From Candidatus Epulonipiscium sp. (GTDB taxonomy: Bacteria; Bacillota; Clostridia; Lachnospirales; Anaerotignaceae), in assembly GCA_012519385.1 (NCBI GenBank), contig JAAYQI010000243.1, positions 1 through 43,761 of the forward strand: a stretch of 43,761 nt of DNA. The letters are read 5' to 3'. This document shows, piece after piece, positions 35,114 to 43,761 of the stretch (positions are counted from its first letter, which is position 1; every line of letters begins with the position of its first letter). The notes beneath the pieces were generated by a model. The model ran no database searches. It saw only the letters and a list, made by a program, of their open reading frames with translations, and was not told where the DNA came from. A program made the translations under genes and the position numbers.

Positions 35114-36841
35114 TTATTCTCCGCCGCCACTTGTTTTCTGTGTAATTCTAAAGATTACAAACTCTGCAGGTTTTGTAGGTGCTACACCAATTACGCAAAT
35201 TAAACGTCCTGCGTCAATATCGCCCTGCGTCATTGTATTTGGACCGATATCCACAAAGAAAGCCTCATCTTCTGTGGTTCCTGCCAACGCACCTGTTCTC
35301 CACACATCACCAAGGAAAATTTCTATGGTTCTTCTTACCCTAAGCCATAATAACTGGTCATTTGGTTCAAATACCACCCAATTAGTGCTTCTTCTTATAG
35401 ATTCCTCTATAAAAATAAACAATCTACGCACATTGACATATCTCCACAAGGCGTTGGAGCTTACTGTTCTAGCACCCCAAATACGGATACCTTGTCCTGT
35501 AAAGCTACGAATTAAGTTTACACCTTTTGGATTTAAAATATCTTGCTCGCCTGTTGTATAGTTACAATCCAATCCTACGCAAGCACTTACAATTTCATTG
35601 GCTGGTGCTTTATGTACACCTCTTGAATTATCTGTTCGTGCATAAATTCCTGCAACTGAACCAGATGGAGGAATCGCTGTTGTATTTTTTGTCAATGGGT
35701 CTAAAACTTTTATCCAAGGATGATACATTGCAGCAAACTCACTATCAAAGAAATTTCTGTGAGAAAGAACATCGTCCACCGTCTTTTTCTCTCTTGGAAC
35801 ATCCAAAATTGCAAATCTGTTGGTCATAAGCTCACAATGGGCAACTAATGTTAATTGAACCTGAGGGTCAGTTACACCAGGTACAGCCATAATGCTTACT
35901 TCATTATTATCAATAAACGCCTGGATTCCTGTACGCTCTCCTGGGCCATTGTCCTCACCAACAAAATCTGCTGCGGAAAGAGCATCCAGAGTACCGTTTG
36001 TTCCTCCAAACAGGCTGATAATAAACTCACCCTCGTCATTTCCAGAAATCAGCTTAAAGGGTGCAATAATTTCATCCGTGGTCTTTGCATCGGCAATGAC
36101 AATTTCGGATTTTGCCAGCTTTTGATTAATAAAATCAGAAGAATCCATATTAAAGGAGCAAGAATCAAAACGCTCTACCTGATTTTCATATTTTACCTCA
36201 ATATCAACCTCACAGCTTGAAATTACTTTTGCGGGGATAAGGCCTGTATCTACAACGCTTTCATCAAATACTTCTGCAAAGGTCAGCATATTACCATCCA
36301 CAGAGGTAATTTTATTATATCTTTTTGAACTACGGTCATCAAAAGCAATGATGTCTCCTGCTGAAAATCCGCTTGCATTTTTAACCCTAAATTTTACATC
36401 GTTACTCGTTTCAATTCTTTCTAAAATTTGTGTTTTAGCCTTGCTGGAAGGATTAATTGTAATTGTGATTTTGTTGCCCCATGCACCAGGATTTTTTGCA
36501 TAGATGGTTAGTGGCGCAGAAATGTCATCTTCAACGCTGTGAGCAAATGCTGCATCGGATGGTACCACCCTTTTAATATAGCATCTTGAGCCGCCGTTGG
36601 TAAAAAACTGACTTACTGCATAGGACAAATAACGATATTCCCCAAATTCATTTTCTGACAAATTTCCTCCGAAAATTCTTCTGAAATTTGCATAGTTTGT
36701 AACAAGAACTGGAACTCCCTCATGAGGTCCTTTTTCTGTTACCCCCACAAAACCTGCCGTACTTGTGCTTACATTTGCCATAGGCACAGAACCTGAATCG
36801 AACTCTTCCACATAAACGCCTGGTGATAAATATTCAGCCAT
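35114..36841 (-). CDS. CIS tail sheath protein
   Basis: 575 aa; MAEYLSPGVYVEEFDSGSVPMANVSTSTAGFVGVTEKGP...GIRIWGARTVSSNALWRYVNVRRLFIFIEESIRRSTNWVVFEPNDQLLWLRVRRTIEIFLGDVWRTGALAGTTEDEAFFVDIG. Confidence 0.97.
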   Translation of the reverse strand: MAEYLSPGVYVEEFDSGSVPMANVSTSTAGFVGVTEKGPHEGVPVLVTNYANFRRIFGGNLSENEFGEYRYLSYAVSQFFTNGGSRCYIKRVVPSDAAFAHSVEDDISAPLTIYAKNPGAWGNKITITINPSSKAKTQILERIETSNDVKFRVKNASGFSAGDIIAFDDRSSKRYNKITSVDGNMLTFAEVFDESVVDTGLIPAKVISSCEVDIEVKYENQVERFDSCSFNMDSSDFINQKLAKSEIVIADAKTTDEIIAPFKLISGNDEGEFIISLFGGTNGTLDALSAADFVGEDNGPGERTGIQAFIDNNEVSIMAVPGVTDPQVQLTLVAHCELMTNRFAILDVPREKKTVDDVLSHRNFFDSEFAAMYHPWIKVLDPLTKNTTAIPPSGSVAGIYARTDNSRGVHKAPANEIVSACVGLDCNYTTGEQDILNPKGVNLIRSFTGQGIRIWGARTVSSNALWRYVNVRRLFIFIEESIRRSTNWVVFEPNDQLLWLRVRRTIEIFLGDVWRTGALAGTTEDEAFFVDIGPNTMTQGDIDAGRLICVIGVAPTKPAEFVIFRITQKTSGGGE

Positions 36842-37271
36842 ATTGTCCCGATAACTCAGAATAAATTACCGGTTCCTCCCCTCTTTTTATAGATTAACTT
36901 TGAGTGAACTACATAAGCGCCAAAACAACAACTTTAAAAATTTAGGTCATATAGTTTATTAATTTAAGTTTTTGGTCAACCTCTACCTTTTGCAAATTAA
37001 AAATTTGTCGGAATTTACAAAATTTTATAATTTTTGAAAAAAACTTAGTTGGGTTTTTACCAAAAAAATATAAAAAATTCTTGTATTTAAAAACATTTTA
37101 TGGCAAAATAATAACATTATATGGATAAAATGTAAATACATTTTTTTGTACACAAATATTTTAAGTGGCTATATTTAACCAAATTTTTTTAGGATGTTTT
37201 TTATAATAAAATAAACACTTATTTCAACGTAAAAATGCCATTATTTTTTAACTGCAAAGGAGGTTTCTCAT
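36842..37271. promoter_or_regulatory. AT-rich divergent intergenic region between the CIS operon and the cargo/ATPase cassette
   Basis: About 430 bp non-coding, very AT-rich, flanked by outward-facing genes; strong SD (aaaggagg) before 37272. Exact promoters not assigned. Confidence 0.55.
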
Positions 37272-38702
37272 ATGCCTGAACACGAATTAGAAGTCAATGA
37301 AGATTATGATGAAAAGCAAGACGATTCCCTAGACGATGTTGTAGACCAGTCTAAAAAAATCATTCCCAAAACAGATGAAGTGCAGGCAGAAACGCAAGAA
37401 ACCATAACTACAATAAGCAAATCACCAGAGTTAGAAGTAGTAGAGACTTCTTCTCCTCCAGCCAATAAGCCCATGGAAGAACAACCTTCACAAGAAGAAC
37501 ATGGGGAAGAGGAAAGCTCTGCGGTTCGTTCTCTTGCAGAAAGTTCAGCGGTTCCCCTTGCACCAGAGGTAGCAGACCCAAGAGAAATTGAGGCAAATAA
37601 AAAAATAAGTGAACTTAGAGCTTCTCATTTTGCAAATGCAGTTTTTAAACAGCGGACTCTACCCGAAAAACCTCGCCCAGAAACAGACCCTGGGTTCTTT
37701 AGTGGATTAAAAAAATTGGGTGGTGATATTGGCAGTGCTGTCGGCAAAAATACTGAAACATTAGGTGCTGCTACTGCTGTTGGTCTAGCAGGTAAAGGCG
37801 CATTGGACATCTATTCGTCAGGAAAGGATTTGGCTCACAACAAAAACTCCAACGCCCCTACAGGCAATTCTTTTACCAAGAGCCAAAAAGTGATTTCACT
37901 CTTATCCAATTCTCTTTTAATGGCTTTGGCAATAAAAAAAATATTTGATAATTTTAAAAAGGGAAGCTCTAATTTAAAAAATACTTTAGTTTCTTTGCCA
38001 AGTGCATTAAAAGCCTTGTGCTTGGTTGTAGAAACATATATTACATTTTTTAAGCAGGACAATAAGCAGTCCAAGGATATAACAAATTTTTTAACGCCGT
38101 CTAAAACCTTTTTAACATTAATTGATACATTTTTAGACCATCTAAGCCTAAAATCAAGGCTGGCTAAATTTGAAAAGATAAAGAGTAATGCTATTACTGC
38201 TGAAAAGCTAAAGCCAGCTATTGCGGATATAAAAGAAAAAGAAGGGTCTATGATGCCTAAAATGATTCTTTTATTAGGGCAAACAGCATCTCAGCTTACC
38301 TATGCCATTGGCTATGCTAAAAACCCTAATAGTAAATTTACAATGTGGTCTAAACTTGCAATGGGTGGTGTTGACGCAGCAAAATACGCTGTTGATTTTA
38401 AATACAGCCGACATAGTAAAGAACAGAAGGGTCCGGATGAATCCCATAAAAATTTAAATACTCAAGTATATCAGGACTTTGCTACCCTTGCTTCAGACAG
38501 TAATTTATATATTGGTTCAGGTACGGAGACTAATGATAATGATTTAAGTAATATGTCTTTGGAAAAAAAGGAAACTGCCATAAAATCCTACGAAAATGTT
38601 ATGGATGAATTTGAGGTATTGGGAATTTCCAGCAAAAAGCTTGCTTCTGCTGAAAGTAAAGAGGAACAGCAAACCATTATTTCAGAAGCCATAGGCTACT
38701 AA
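37272..38702 (+). CDS. Unknown protein with acidic disordered N-terminus and hydrophobic/helical C-terminal region; candidate CIS cargo
   Basis: 476 aa; first about 120 residues Glu/Asp/Ser/Pro-rich; FFSGLKKLGGDIGSAVGKNTETLGAATAVGLAGKGALDIY and VISLLSNSLLMALAIKKIF segments; no signal peptide; strong SD. Confidence 0.9.
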   Translation: MPEHELEVNEDYDEKQDDSLDDVVDQSKKIIPKTDEVQAETQETITTISKSPELEVVETSSPPANKPMEEQPSQEEHGEEESSAVRSLAESSAVPLAPEVADPREIEANKKISELRASHFANAVFKQRTLPEKPRPETDPGFFSGLKKLGGDIGSAVGKNTETLGAATAVGLAGKGALDIYSSGKDLAHNKNSNAPTGNSFTKSQKVISLLSNSLLMALAIKKIFDNFKKGSSNLKNTLVSLPSALKALCLVVETYITFFKQDNKQSKDITNFLTPSKTFLTLIDTFLDHLSLKSRLAKFEKIKSNAITAEKLKPAIADIKEKEGSMMPKMILLLGQTASQLTYAIGYAKNPNSKFTMWSKLAMGGVDAAKYAVDFKYSRHSKEQKGPDESHKNLNTQVYQDFATLASDSNLYIGSGTETNDNDLSNMSLEKKETAIKSYENVMDEFEVLGISSKKLASAESKEEQQTIISEAIGY

Positions 38703-38722
38703 GAAAAATTGGAGATGATAAT

Positions 38723-39238
38723 ATGTTATTAGAAGAATTTCTTGAAAAAAATTATCAAGAACTGGATAAGTTAAACCAATGCCTGCGTACACTAAACTTT
38801 CAAACCCAATTATATAATGTTTCAGAAAACATACCCATTCCTATTTTGGTAGTTGGGTTAAAAGAGGATTATAAAGGCGATATTTGTGCAGTTAACATTG
38901 CCTTTACTCCATTTAACGATGACGACTTGGAATATACCCGTTTTCTGCAGCTTTCCATTGATATGGCAGTTGAGGTGAACCAAAACAATGAAGAAACTTT
39001 AATCCGTTTTGCCAACAAGGTAAATAGTATCATCCCTATGGGTAATTTTGTTTTAACAGACAATACCTTATGCTACAGATTTGTTTACCCTATTGCAAAT
39101 ACATTGGAAATTACCCATTCTTCTGTTTTGGAAACAATTTCTTTATACTCTTTATTCTTTTTCCAGTATGATGAAATTTTTGCAAAGCTTGCTTCAGGGA
39201 TGCTCAGCTACAACGAAGCAGTAACCGCTAGCATTTAA
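38723..39238 (+). CDS. Small protein, possibly YbjN/secretion-chaperone-like
   Basis: 171 aa acidic alpha/beta protein (PIPILVVGLKEDYKGDICAVNIAFTPFNDDDLEYTRFLQLSIDMAVEVNQ...VLTDNTLCYRFVYPIA) directly downstream of the candidate cargo; family assignment tentative. Confidence 0.5.
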   Translation: MLLEEFLEKNYQELDKLNQCLRTLNFQTQLYNVSENIPIPILVVGLKEDYKGDICAVNIAFTPFNDDDLEYTRFLQLSIDMAVEVNQNNEETLIRFANKVNSIIPMGNFVLTDNTLCYRFVYPIANTLEITHSSVLETISLYSLFFFQYDEIFAKLASGMLSYNEAVTASI

Positions 39239-39316
39239 ACATGGAATAAAAAACAATAACATAAATTCAGCGGATGGATCTGTATCCTCCGCTGTTTTTA
39301 AAATTGAGGTGAATTT

Positions 39317-41404
39317 TTGTTGCAAGAAAAAACTCTTCCCTTTCCGACTATCGGTCAATATAACCTAGCCATATGTCATTATGTGCAACTACAGGCAGAT
39401 TGCCTTTTATCAGCACCACAACCAACAAAATATATGGAGGAGGAAAATCCCATTTCTGTTCTGCCCCAATTTCAGCTTCCCAAAGAACAGGCTTCCCTTC
39501 TGGAAGAACAGCTGTATACCTTTGCTTTAAAAACCAATAGAACGGCTAAAACAGGAATCTTTTTGCCTCTTTACACCTTAATTCATAACCGAAAACTATC
39601 TAGGTTGCAGGTTCATTTTATCATGGTGGCTTTGGCGTGGGAATACAGCCCCTCTTTTTGTGATACCTTACGAAAGCTTGTAAAAAATCCATCCCTTGGC
39701 TGTGTTGATATGAATACAGCGTTACTGTTATACCGTACCCATTCTTCACTTTCCATACAAAATTTGTTTGGTAAGGAAATGAAGGAATTTTTCTCTATTT
39801 TTTTTCATTCCACTAATACACTTGACCGAAACACAAAAATAAAACTAAATCCTAGGGCACTTTCTTACCTCATTGGTAAAGAATATGCCTTGCCTTATTT
39901 TATGCATTACAAAATAGAGGAAGAAAACCTTATTCCTCTGCATTCATCCTTAAAAGAAGATGGGATTTCCATTTACAAAAATTCCTCTGCGGATACGGTT
40001 ATTCTCTATACAGGAAAAAATGGTGTTGGCAAAAAAACTTTTATAAAAGAAATGGCAGACCACTTGGATAAAGAAGTTCTTTTTGTTGACAGTAATCTCT
40101 TTTTTTCCTTTTCCAAAAAAGAATTTGAAGCATACAAAAACACTATTTTGCAAGAAAGCTATTTCAAAAATGCAGATGTCTGCTTTTTTGATTTCCCTGT
40201 TTTGCCGCCACAAGAGCAATGGCGTGAAGCTATCCTACTTAACCTTATCCATCAGCTTAAATGCTACGGCATAAAAACCCTGATAACGGCAGATGAATTG
40301 GATTACATCAGTATATTGAAGTATATGGATTATATTCACCTTAATATCCCCATGCCTACCATAGAGGAACAAACAAAACTTTGGGAAAGCCATTTAAAAG
40401 GATATTCCTTGTGTCATTCCTTTCATTTCACAGAGCTTTCCGCTAAATTTCAATTAACCCCAAAGCAAATAAAAAATGCCGCTTATGAAGCAAAAATCCT
40501 TAGTGAAGATTGCACCCTTTCCTCGTCTTTGCTACAAAATTGCTGTTATAATCAAACATTAGTAAATCTTTCTGAAATTGCCCAACGTATAAATCCTGTG
40601 TTTACTTGGGAAGATTTAGTTTTGCCGCCATCTCTCAAACAGAGCATTCGGCAAAGCTGCAACCACATAAAATTGAAAAACATCGTTTATAATGAATGGC
40701 AGTTTTCACACCGATTCTCCTATGGCACAGGGGTAAATATTCTTTTTGCAGGTGCACCGGGAACTGGAAAAACCATGCTTGCACAGGTAATTGCAAAGGA
40801 ACTGGAAATGGAATTATATCGGATTGACTTATCTGCCGTTGTATCAAAATACATTGGTGAAACAGAAAAGAACCTACAAAAGGTATTTGACGAAGCAAAA
40901 AAAAGCAGTGTCATTCTTTTTTTTGATGAGATGGACTCTTTATTTGGTAAGCGTTCTGAAACACAAGATGCCCATGATAAATATGCAAATATGGAAACAG
41001 CATATCTTCTTCAAAAAATTGAAAGTTATAACGGCATTGTGCTGATGGCAACAAATTATTTAACAAATATAGATGATGCCTTTATTAGGAGAATTCACTT
41101 TATTTTTTCAATTCCGTTTCCATCAGAAGAAAACCGCCTTTTGCTTTGGAAGCAATCCTTCCCAAAAGAGGCGGATATGGTAAATGACATTGACTTTCCT
41201 TTTTTAGCCCATAAATTTGAAATCTCAGGAGCAATTATCAAAAACATTGCCTTATCAGGAGCATTCATGGCGGCATCAGAACATCAGCCAATTTCCATGA
41301 ACCACCTTATAAAGGCTGCTTACTTGGAACTGTCCAAACAAGGTAAAATTCTGCTGAAAGAAGATTTTGGCCAATATGCCTATATTTTAGAGGGAGTTAT
41401 TTAA
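39317..41404 (+). CDS. AAA+ ATPase (Afp15/Pvc15-like), first tandem copy
   Basis: 695 aa; Walker A GAPGTGKTMLAQ, Walker B SVILFFDEMDSLFGKRSE, sensor MATNYLTNIDDAFIRRIHFIF; TTG start after GAGGTG. Confidence 0.93.
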   Translation: MLQEKTLPFPTIGQYNLAICHYVQLQADCLLSAPQPTKYMEEENPISVLPQFQLPKEQASLLEEQLYTFALKTNRTAKTGIFLPLYTLIHNRKLSRLQVHFIMVALAWEYSPSFCDTLRKLVKNPSLGCVDMNTALLLYRTHSSLSIQNLFGKEMKEFFSIFFHSTNTLDRNTKIKLNPRALSYLIGKEYALPYFMHYKIEEENLIPLHSSLKEDGISIYKNSSADTVILYTGKNGVGKKTFIKEMADHLDKEVLFVDSNLFFSFSKKEFEAYKNTILQESYFKNADVCFFDFPVLPPQEQWREAILLNLIHQLKCYGIKTLITADELDYISILKYMDYIHLNIPMPTIEEQTKLWESHLKGYSLCHSFHFTELSAKFQLTPKQIKNAAYEAKILSEDCTLSSSLLQNCCYNQTLVNLSEIAQRINPVFTWEDLVLPPSLKQSIRQSCNHIKLKNIVYNEWQFSHRFSYGTGVNILFAGAPGTGKTMLAQVIAKELEMELYRIDLSAVVSKYIGETEKNLQKVFDEAKKSSVILFFDEMDSLFGKRSETQDAHDKYANMETAYLLQKIESYNGIVLMATNYLTNIDDAFIRRIHFIFSIPFPSEENRLLLWKQSFPKEADMVNDIDFPFLAHKFEISGAIIKNIALSGAFMAASEHQPISMNHLIKAAYLELSKQGKILLKEDFGQYAYILEGVI

Positions 41405-41406
41405 AC

Positions 41407-43503
41407 ATGGAACACTTTATAGATAAAATAAAAATAGAAGCCTTGTGGAAAGAAGAATATAAAGACTACAACCAATGTTTGGAGGACTGGGTGCAACTAT
41501 CCCATTTGCGGTTATGCAACTATATGGAAAAGGGAAACTATGAAAAGATACTTAAAAAAGGGGAGTATCTTGTTTCCAATAAAACCAACCGTACAAAGGA
41601 TTCTAATTTTTATCCTGCTGTAAAACTAAAGCAGTTATTTTCCCTTTCACGCTTTCAAATGCATTGTATTTTACTTGCATTGCTTTATGAACTAAATCCG
41701 AATTTAGAAAAATTATTTGCTGCCTGCGGAAGATGTTCCCTTCTTCCTAATTGCTATGCAGCAGCAGTTTCTTTTTTTAATGCAGAGGATTTCACTTATG
41801 AGGAGATTTATAGCCAATTTACTGAGGAATTTTGTCAAACTTTTTTTACTGTAGAAGAATACAAAATTGACACCCTTTGGGATACTCCTCTCATATTAAA
41901 CCGAGAAATAAAATGCTTTTTACTCTCTTTTCCTTCAACTGATTTTGATATACCATCCTATTGTCATCTGTATCCTAGAGAAACCCTATCAGATGATATG
42001 ATATGCAAAGAAACGTCTTTAGCTCTTGAAAAAATCTATAGAAAAACGTCTGGACATACCGTAATAAACATTTACGGAAAAAAAAATAGTGGCCGTCTGT
42101 TTCACCTTAGACATACAATGAAGAATTTCGGGAAAGATATATTGCTGTTTTATACTTTGCAAGTATTAAATTTAAAGGAGCACCAAAAGACTTCTCTATT
42201 CCAGCTATACCGTACGGCAAAACTGGAAAATGCCGTGCCTTGCATTTGCGAATTGGAAAAGGTATTGGAAAGCAAACCAAAGCAGGGAACTATATTTTGT
42301 TCTCAACTTTTTTCTTTTCTTACACAGCACTTTCCAGTTATTTTTGTTATTACAGAAAAAAAACTTGCACAAACCGAAAATTTTTCCTGTAACTTGGCTG
42401 TGGTGCATTATCAAATTCCTCACCCAAACATGGAAGAACAGCTTTTCTATTGGAAGCATTTTACCAAGGAAAATCCCCTTTTAACAGAAGAAGATTACTA
42501 CCGTCTGGTAAACCAGTTCGATTTTTCTGGAGGAGATATCAAGGCAGCTATAAAAAAAGCCCATTTATTATCTGCCACCCATACTCAGCCTAGTTCTCCT
42601 TTCAGCCTTTTCATAAAGGGTTGTAAAAGTAACTGTACCGCTTTAAAAGAATTGGGGACAAATCGTGTTACTTCGGCCTATGGTTGGGACGATATTATTC
42701 TTACAGATTTGCAAAAAACTGCCCTTCTTCATGCCTGCAATTACATTAAGCTAAACCATATTGTTTACGAAAAATGGAATTTCAAAGAGAAAATACCCTA
42801 TGGAAAAAATTTAAGCATCCTACTGGAAGGCCCTCCTGGTACAGGAAAAACAATGGCCGCACAGGTACTTGCTAATGATTTGGGGTTGGAAATGTACCAG
42901 ATAGATATTTCTCAAACGGTTTCCAAATACATTGGCGAAACCGAGAAAAAACTGAACGAAATTTTTAATGAAGCTGAAAACTGCAATGCCATTTTATTTA
43001 TAGATGAAATGGATGCTTTTTTTGGAAAAAGAACTGAAATTAAAGATTCCCATGACAAATATGCAAATATGGAAACTTCTTTTCTTTTGCAAAAAATTGA
43101 AAGCTTTAAGGGAATTCTTATTCTTGCCACGAATTATCTTAATAATATTGATGAAGCCTTTATGAGAAGAATTAAGTTTATAATTTCCTTTCCTCTGCCC
43201 GACAGTAAAAACAGGTTGAAAATTTGGAAAAATATGTTCCCCTCCTCTGCTCCTTGCAGCAATGATATTGATTTTTCTTTTTTAGCAGAAAATTTTGAAC
43301 TGTCAGGAGGAAATATTAAAAACGTTGTATTAAAAGCCGCTTTTCTTGCTGCGGCAGAAAAAAAAGAAATCCGTATGGAACATATTCTTATTGGATTGAA
43401 GGATGAAATGTCCAAATTGGGTAAGGTACTTTTGGCTTCTGATTTTAGAGAATATGCATATTTGCTTGAAAACCTGATCTATCATCAGAAAAAAAAGAAT
43501 TAA
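41407..43503 (+). CDS. AAA+ ATPase (Afp15/Pvc15-like), second tandem copy
   Basis: 698 aa; Walker A GPPGTGKTMAAQ, Walker B AILFIDEMDAFFGKRTE, LATNYLNNIDEAFMRRIKFIISFPLP; paralogous to the preceding gene along its length. Confidence 0.93.
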   Translation: MEHFIDKIKIEALWKEEYKDYNQCLEDWVQLSHLRLCNYMEKGNYEKILKKGEYLVSNKTNRTKDSNFYPAVKLKQLFSLSRFQMHCILLALLYELNPNLEKLFAACGRCSLLPNCYAAAVSFFNAEDFTYEEIYSQFTEEFCQTFFTVEEYKIDTLWDTPLILNREIKCFLLSFPSTDFDIPSYCHLYPRETLSDDMICKETSLALEKIYRKTSGHTVINIYGKKNSGRLFHLRHTMKNFGKDILLFYTLQVLNLKEHQKTSLFQLYRTAKLENAVPCICELEKVLESKPKQGTIFCSQLFSFLTQHFPVIFVITEKKLAQTENFSCNLAVVHYQIPHPNMEEQLFYWKHFTKENPLLTEEDYYRLVNQFDFSGGDIKAAIKKAHLLSATHTQPSSPFSLFIKGCKSNCTALKELGTNRVTSAYGWDDIILTDLQKTALLHACNYIKLNHIVYEKWNFKEKIPYGKNLSILLEGPPGTGKTMAAQVLANDLGLEMYQIDISQTVSKYIGETEKKLNEIFNEAENCNAILFIDEMDAFFGKRTEIKDSHDKYANMETSFLLQKIESFKGILILATNYLNNIDEAFMRRIKFIISFPLPDSKNRLKIWKNMFPSSAPCSNDIDFSFLAENFELSGGNIKNVVLKAAFLAAAEKKEIRMEHILIGLKDEMSKLGKVLLASDFREYAYLLENLIYHQKKKN

Positions 43504-43544
43504 AGGATAACATTAAAATAACAGGATTGGCAAAATAAAAGGGA

Positions 43545-43585
43545 AAAGAGATTACAACATAGAAAGTTGTAATCTCTTTATTTTT
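43545..43585 (+). terminator. Rho-independent terminator after the AAA+ pair
   Basis: AAAGAGATTACAAC / GTTGTAATCTCTTT perfect stem followed by ATTTTTATCATTTTTT. Confidence 0.85.
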
Positions 43586-43669
43586 ATCATTTTTTTGGCA
43601 ATAATGATTGTTTCTCCTGCAATTTTACATTATAATTTAATTAAATTTCATATAAATAAGGAGAAGAAA

Positions 43670-43761
43670 ATGAAGCTAAAAATTCTAAACAAAAAAAGTA
43701 TTATAAAAACAATTATCATTGCCTTTGCAATCGGGATACATCCTATTAGCATTTTTGCTAA
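43670..43761 (+). CDS. Start of a secreted/membrane protein, truncated by window end
   Basis: ATG with SD (aaggag) reading MKLKILNKKSIIKTIIIAFAIGIHPISIFA, a signal-peptide-like N-terminus. Confidence 0.6.
   Translation, partial: MKLKILNKKSIIKTIIIAFAIGIHPISIFA

Noticed and set aside
6665-36841. Prophage or R-type tailocin
   Set aside because: No capsid, portal, terminase, integrase or lysis genes; presence of AAA+, DUF4255, DUF4280 and the CIS_tube-type protein points to an eCIS-like system.
1-43761. CRISPR arrays, tRNA/rRNA genes, IS elements
   Set aside because: No regularly spaced repeats, tRNA-like cloverleaf, rRNA sequence or transposase ORF was recognised by eye.

Overview
The window is dominated by a contractile injection system (CIS, eCIS/Afp/PVC-like) locus at about 6.6-43.5 kb, apparently from a low-GC Firmicute (lineage inferred from composition and gene style only). 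A long minus-strand operon (36841 to 6665) encodes, in order: sheath, tube, a tail-assembly-chaperone-like protein, a small DUF6760-like ORF missing from the ORF track, a second tube-like protein with a coiled-coil tail, a 1194-aa Asn/Gln/aromatic-rich protein, a tube-initiator/Afp7-like protein, a gpD hub, a gpV spike, gp25, two baseplate J-like proteins, a tail protein I-like protein and an eCIS-associated accessory protein. It then continues into an unusual set of envelope-associated proteins: kinase-like/TM/LysM, propeller-like/TM/Cache-like/HAMP/degenerate cyclase, TM-MORN, TolC-like, and coiled-coil plus CuAO-N stalk. It ends with DUF4255/Pvc16, an Ig/regulatory-like protein and a DUF4280 PAAR-like protein. 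A divergent plus-strand cassette encodes an acidic candidate cargo, a small chaperone-like protein and two tandem AAA+ ATPases. The most notable observations are: (i) a likely programmed -1 frameshift (T TTT TTG) joining the chaperone-like ORF to the DUF6760-like ORF; (ii) a five-protein envelope module with two apparent pseudoenzymes, suggesting a cell-anchored, signal-gated CIS rather than a freely released one; (iii) a compositionally odd 1194-aa protein in the tape-measure position; (iv) a candidate cargo/chaperone pair. The left flank holds housekeeping genes: a partial HD-GYP protein, crcB/fluC, an aminotransferase and nadABC. No RNA genes, CRISPR arrays or transposases were recognised. 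All family calls come from reading the sequence; no searches were run.
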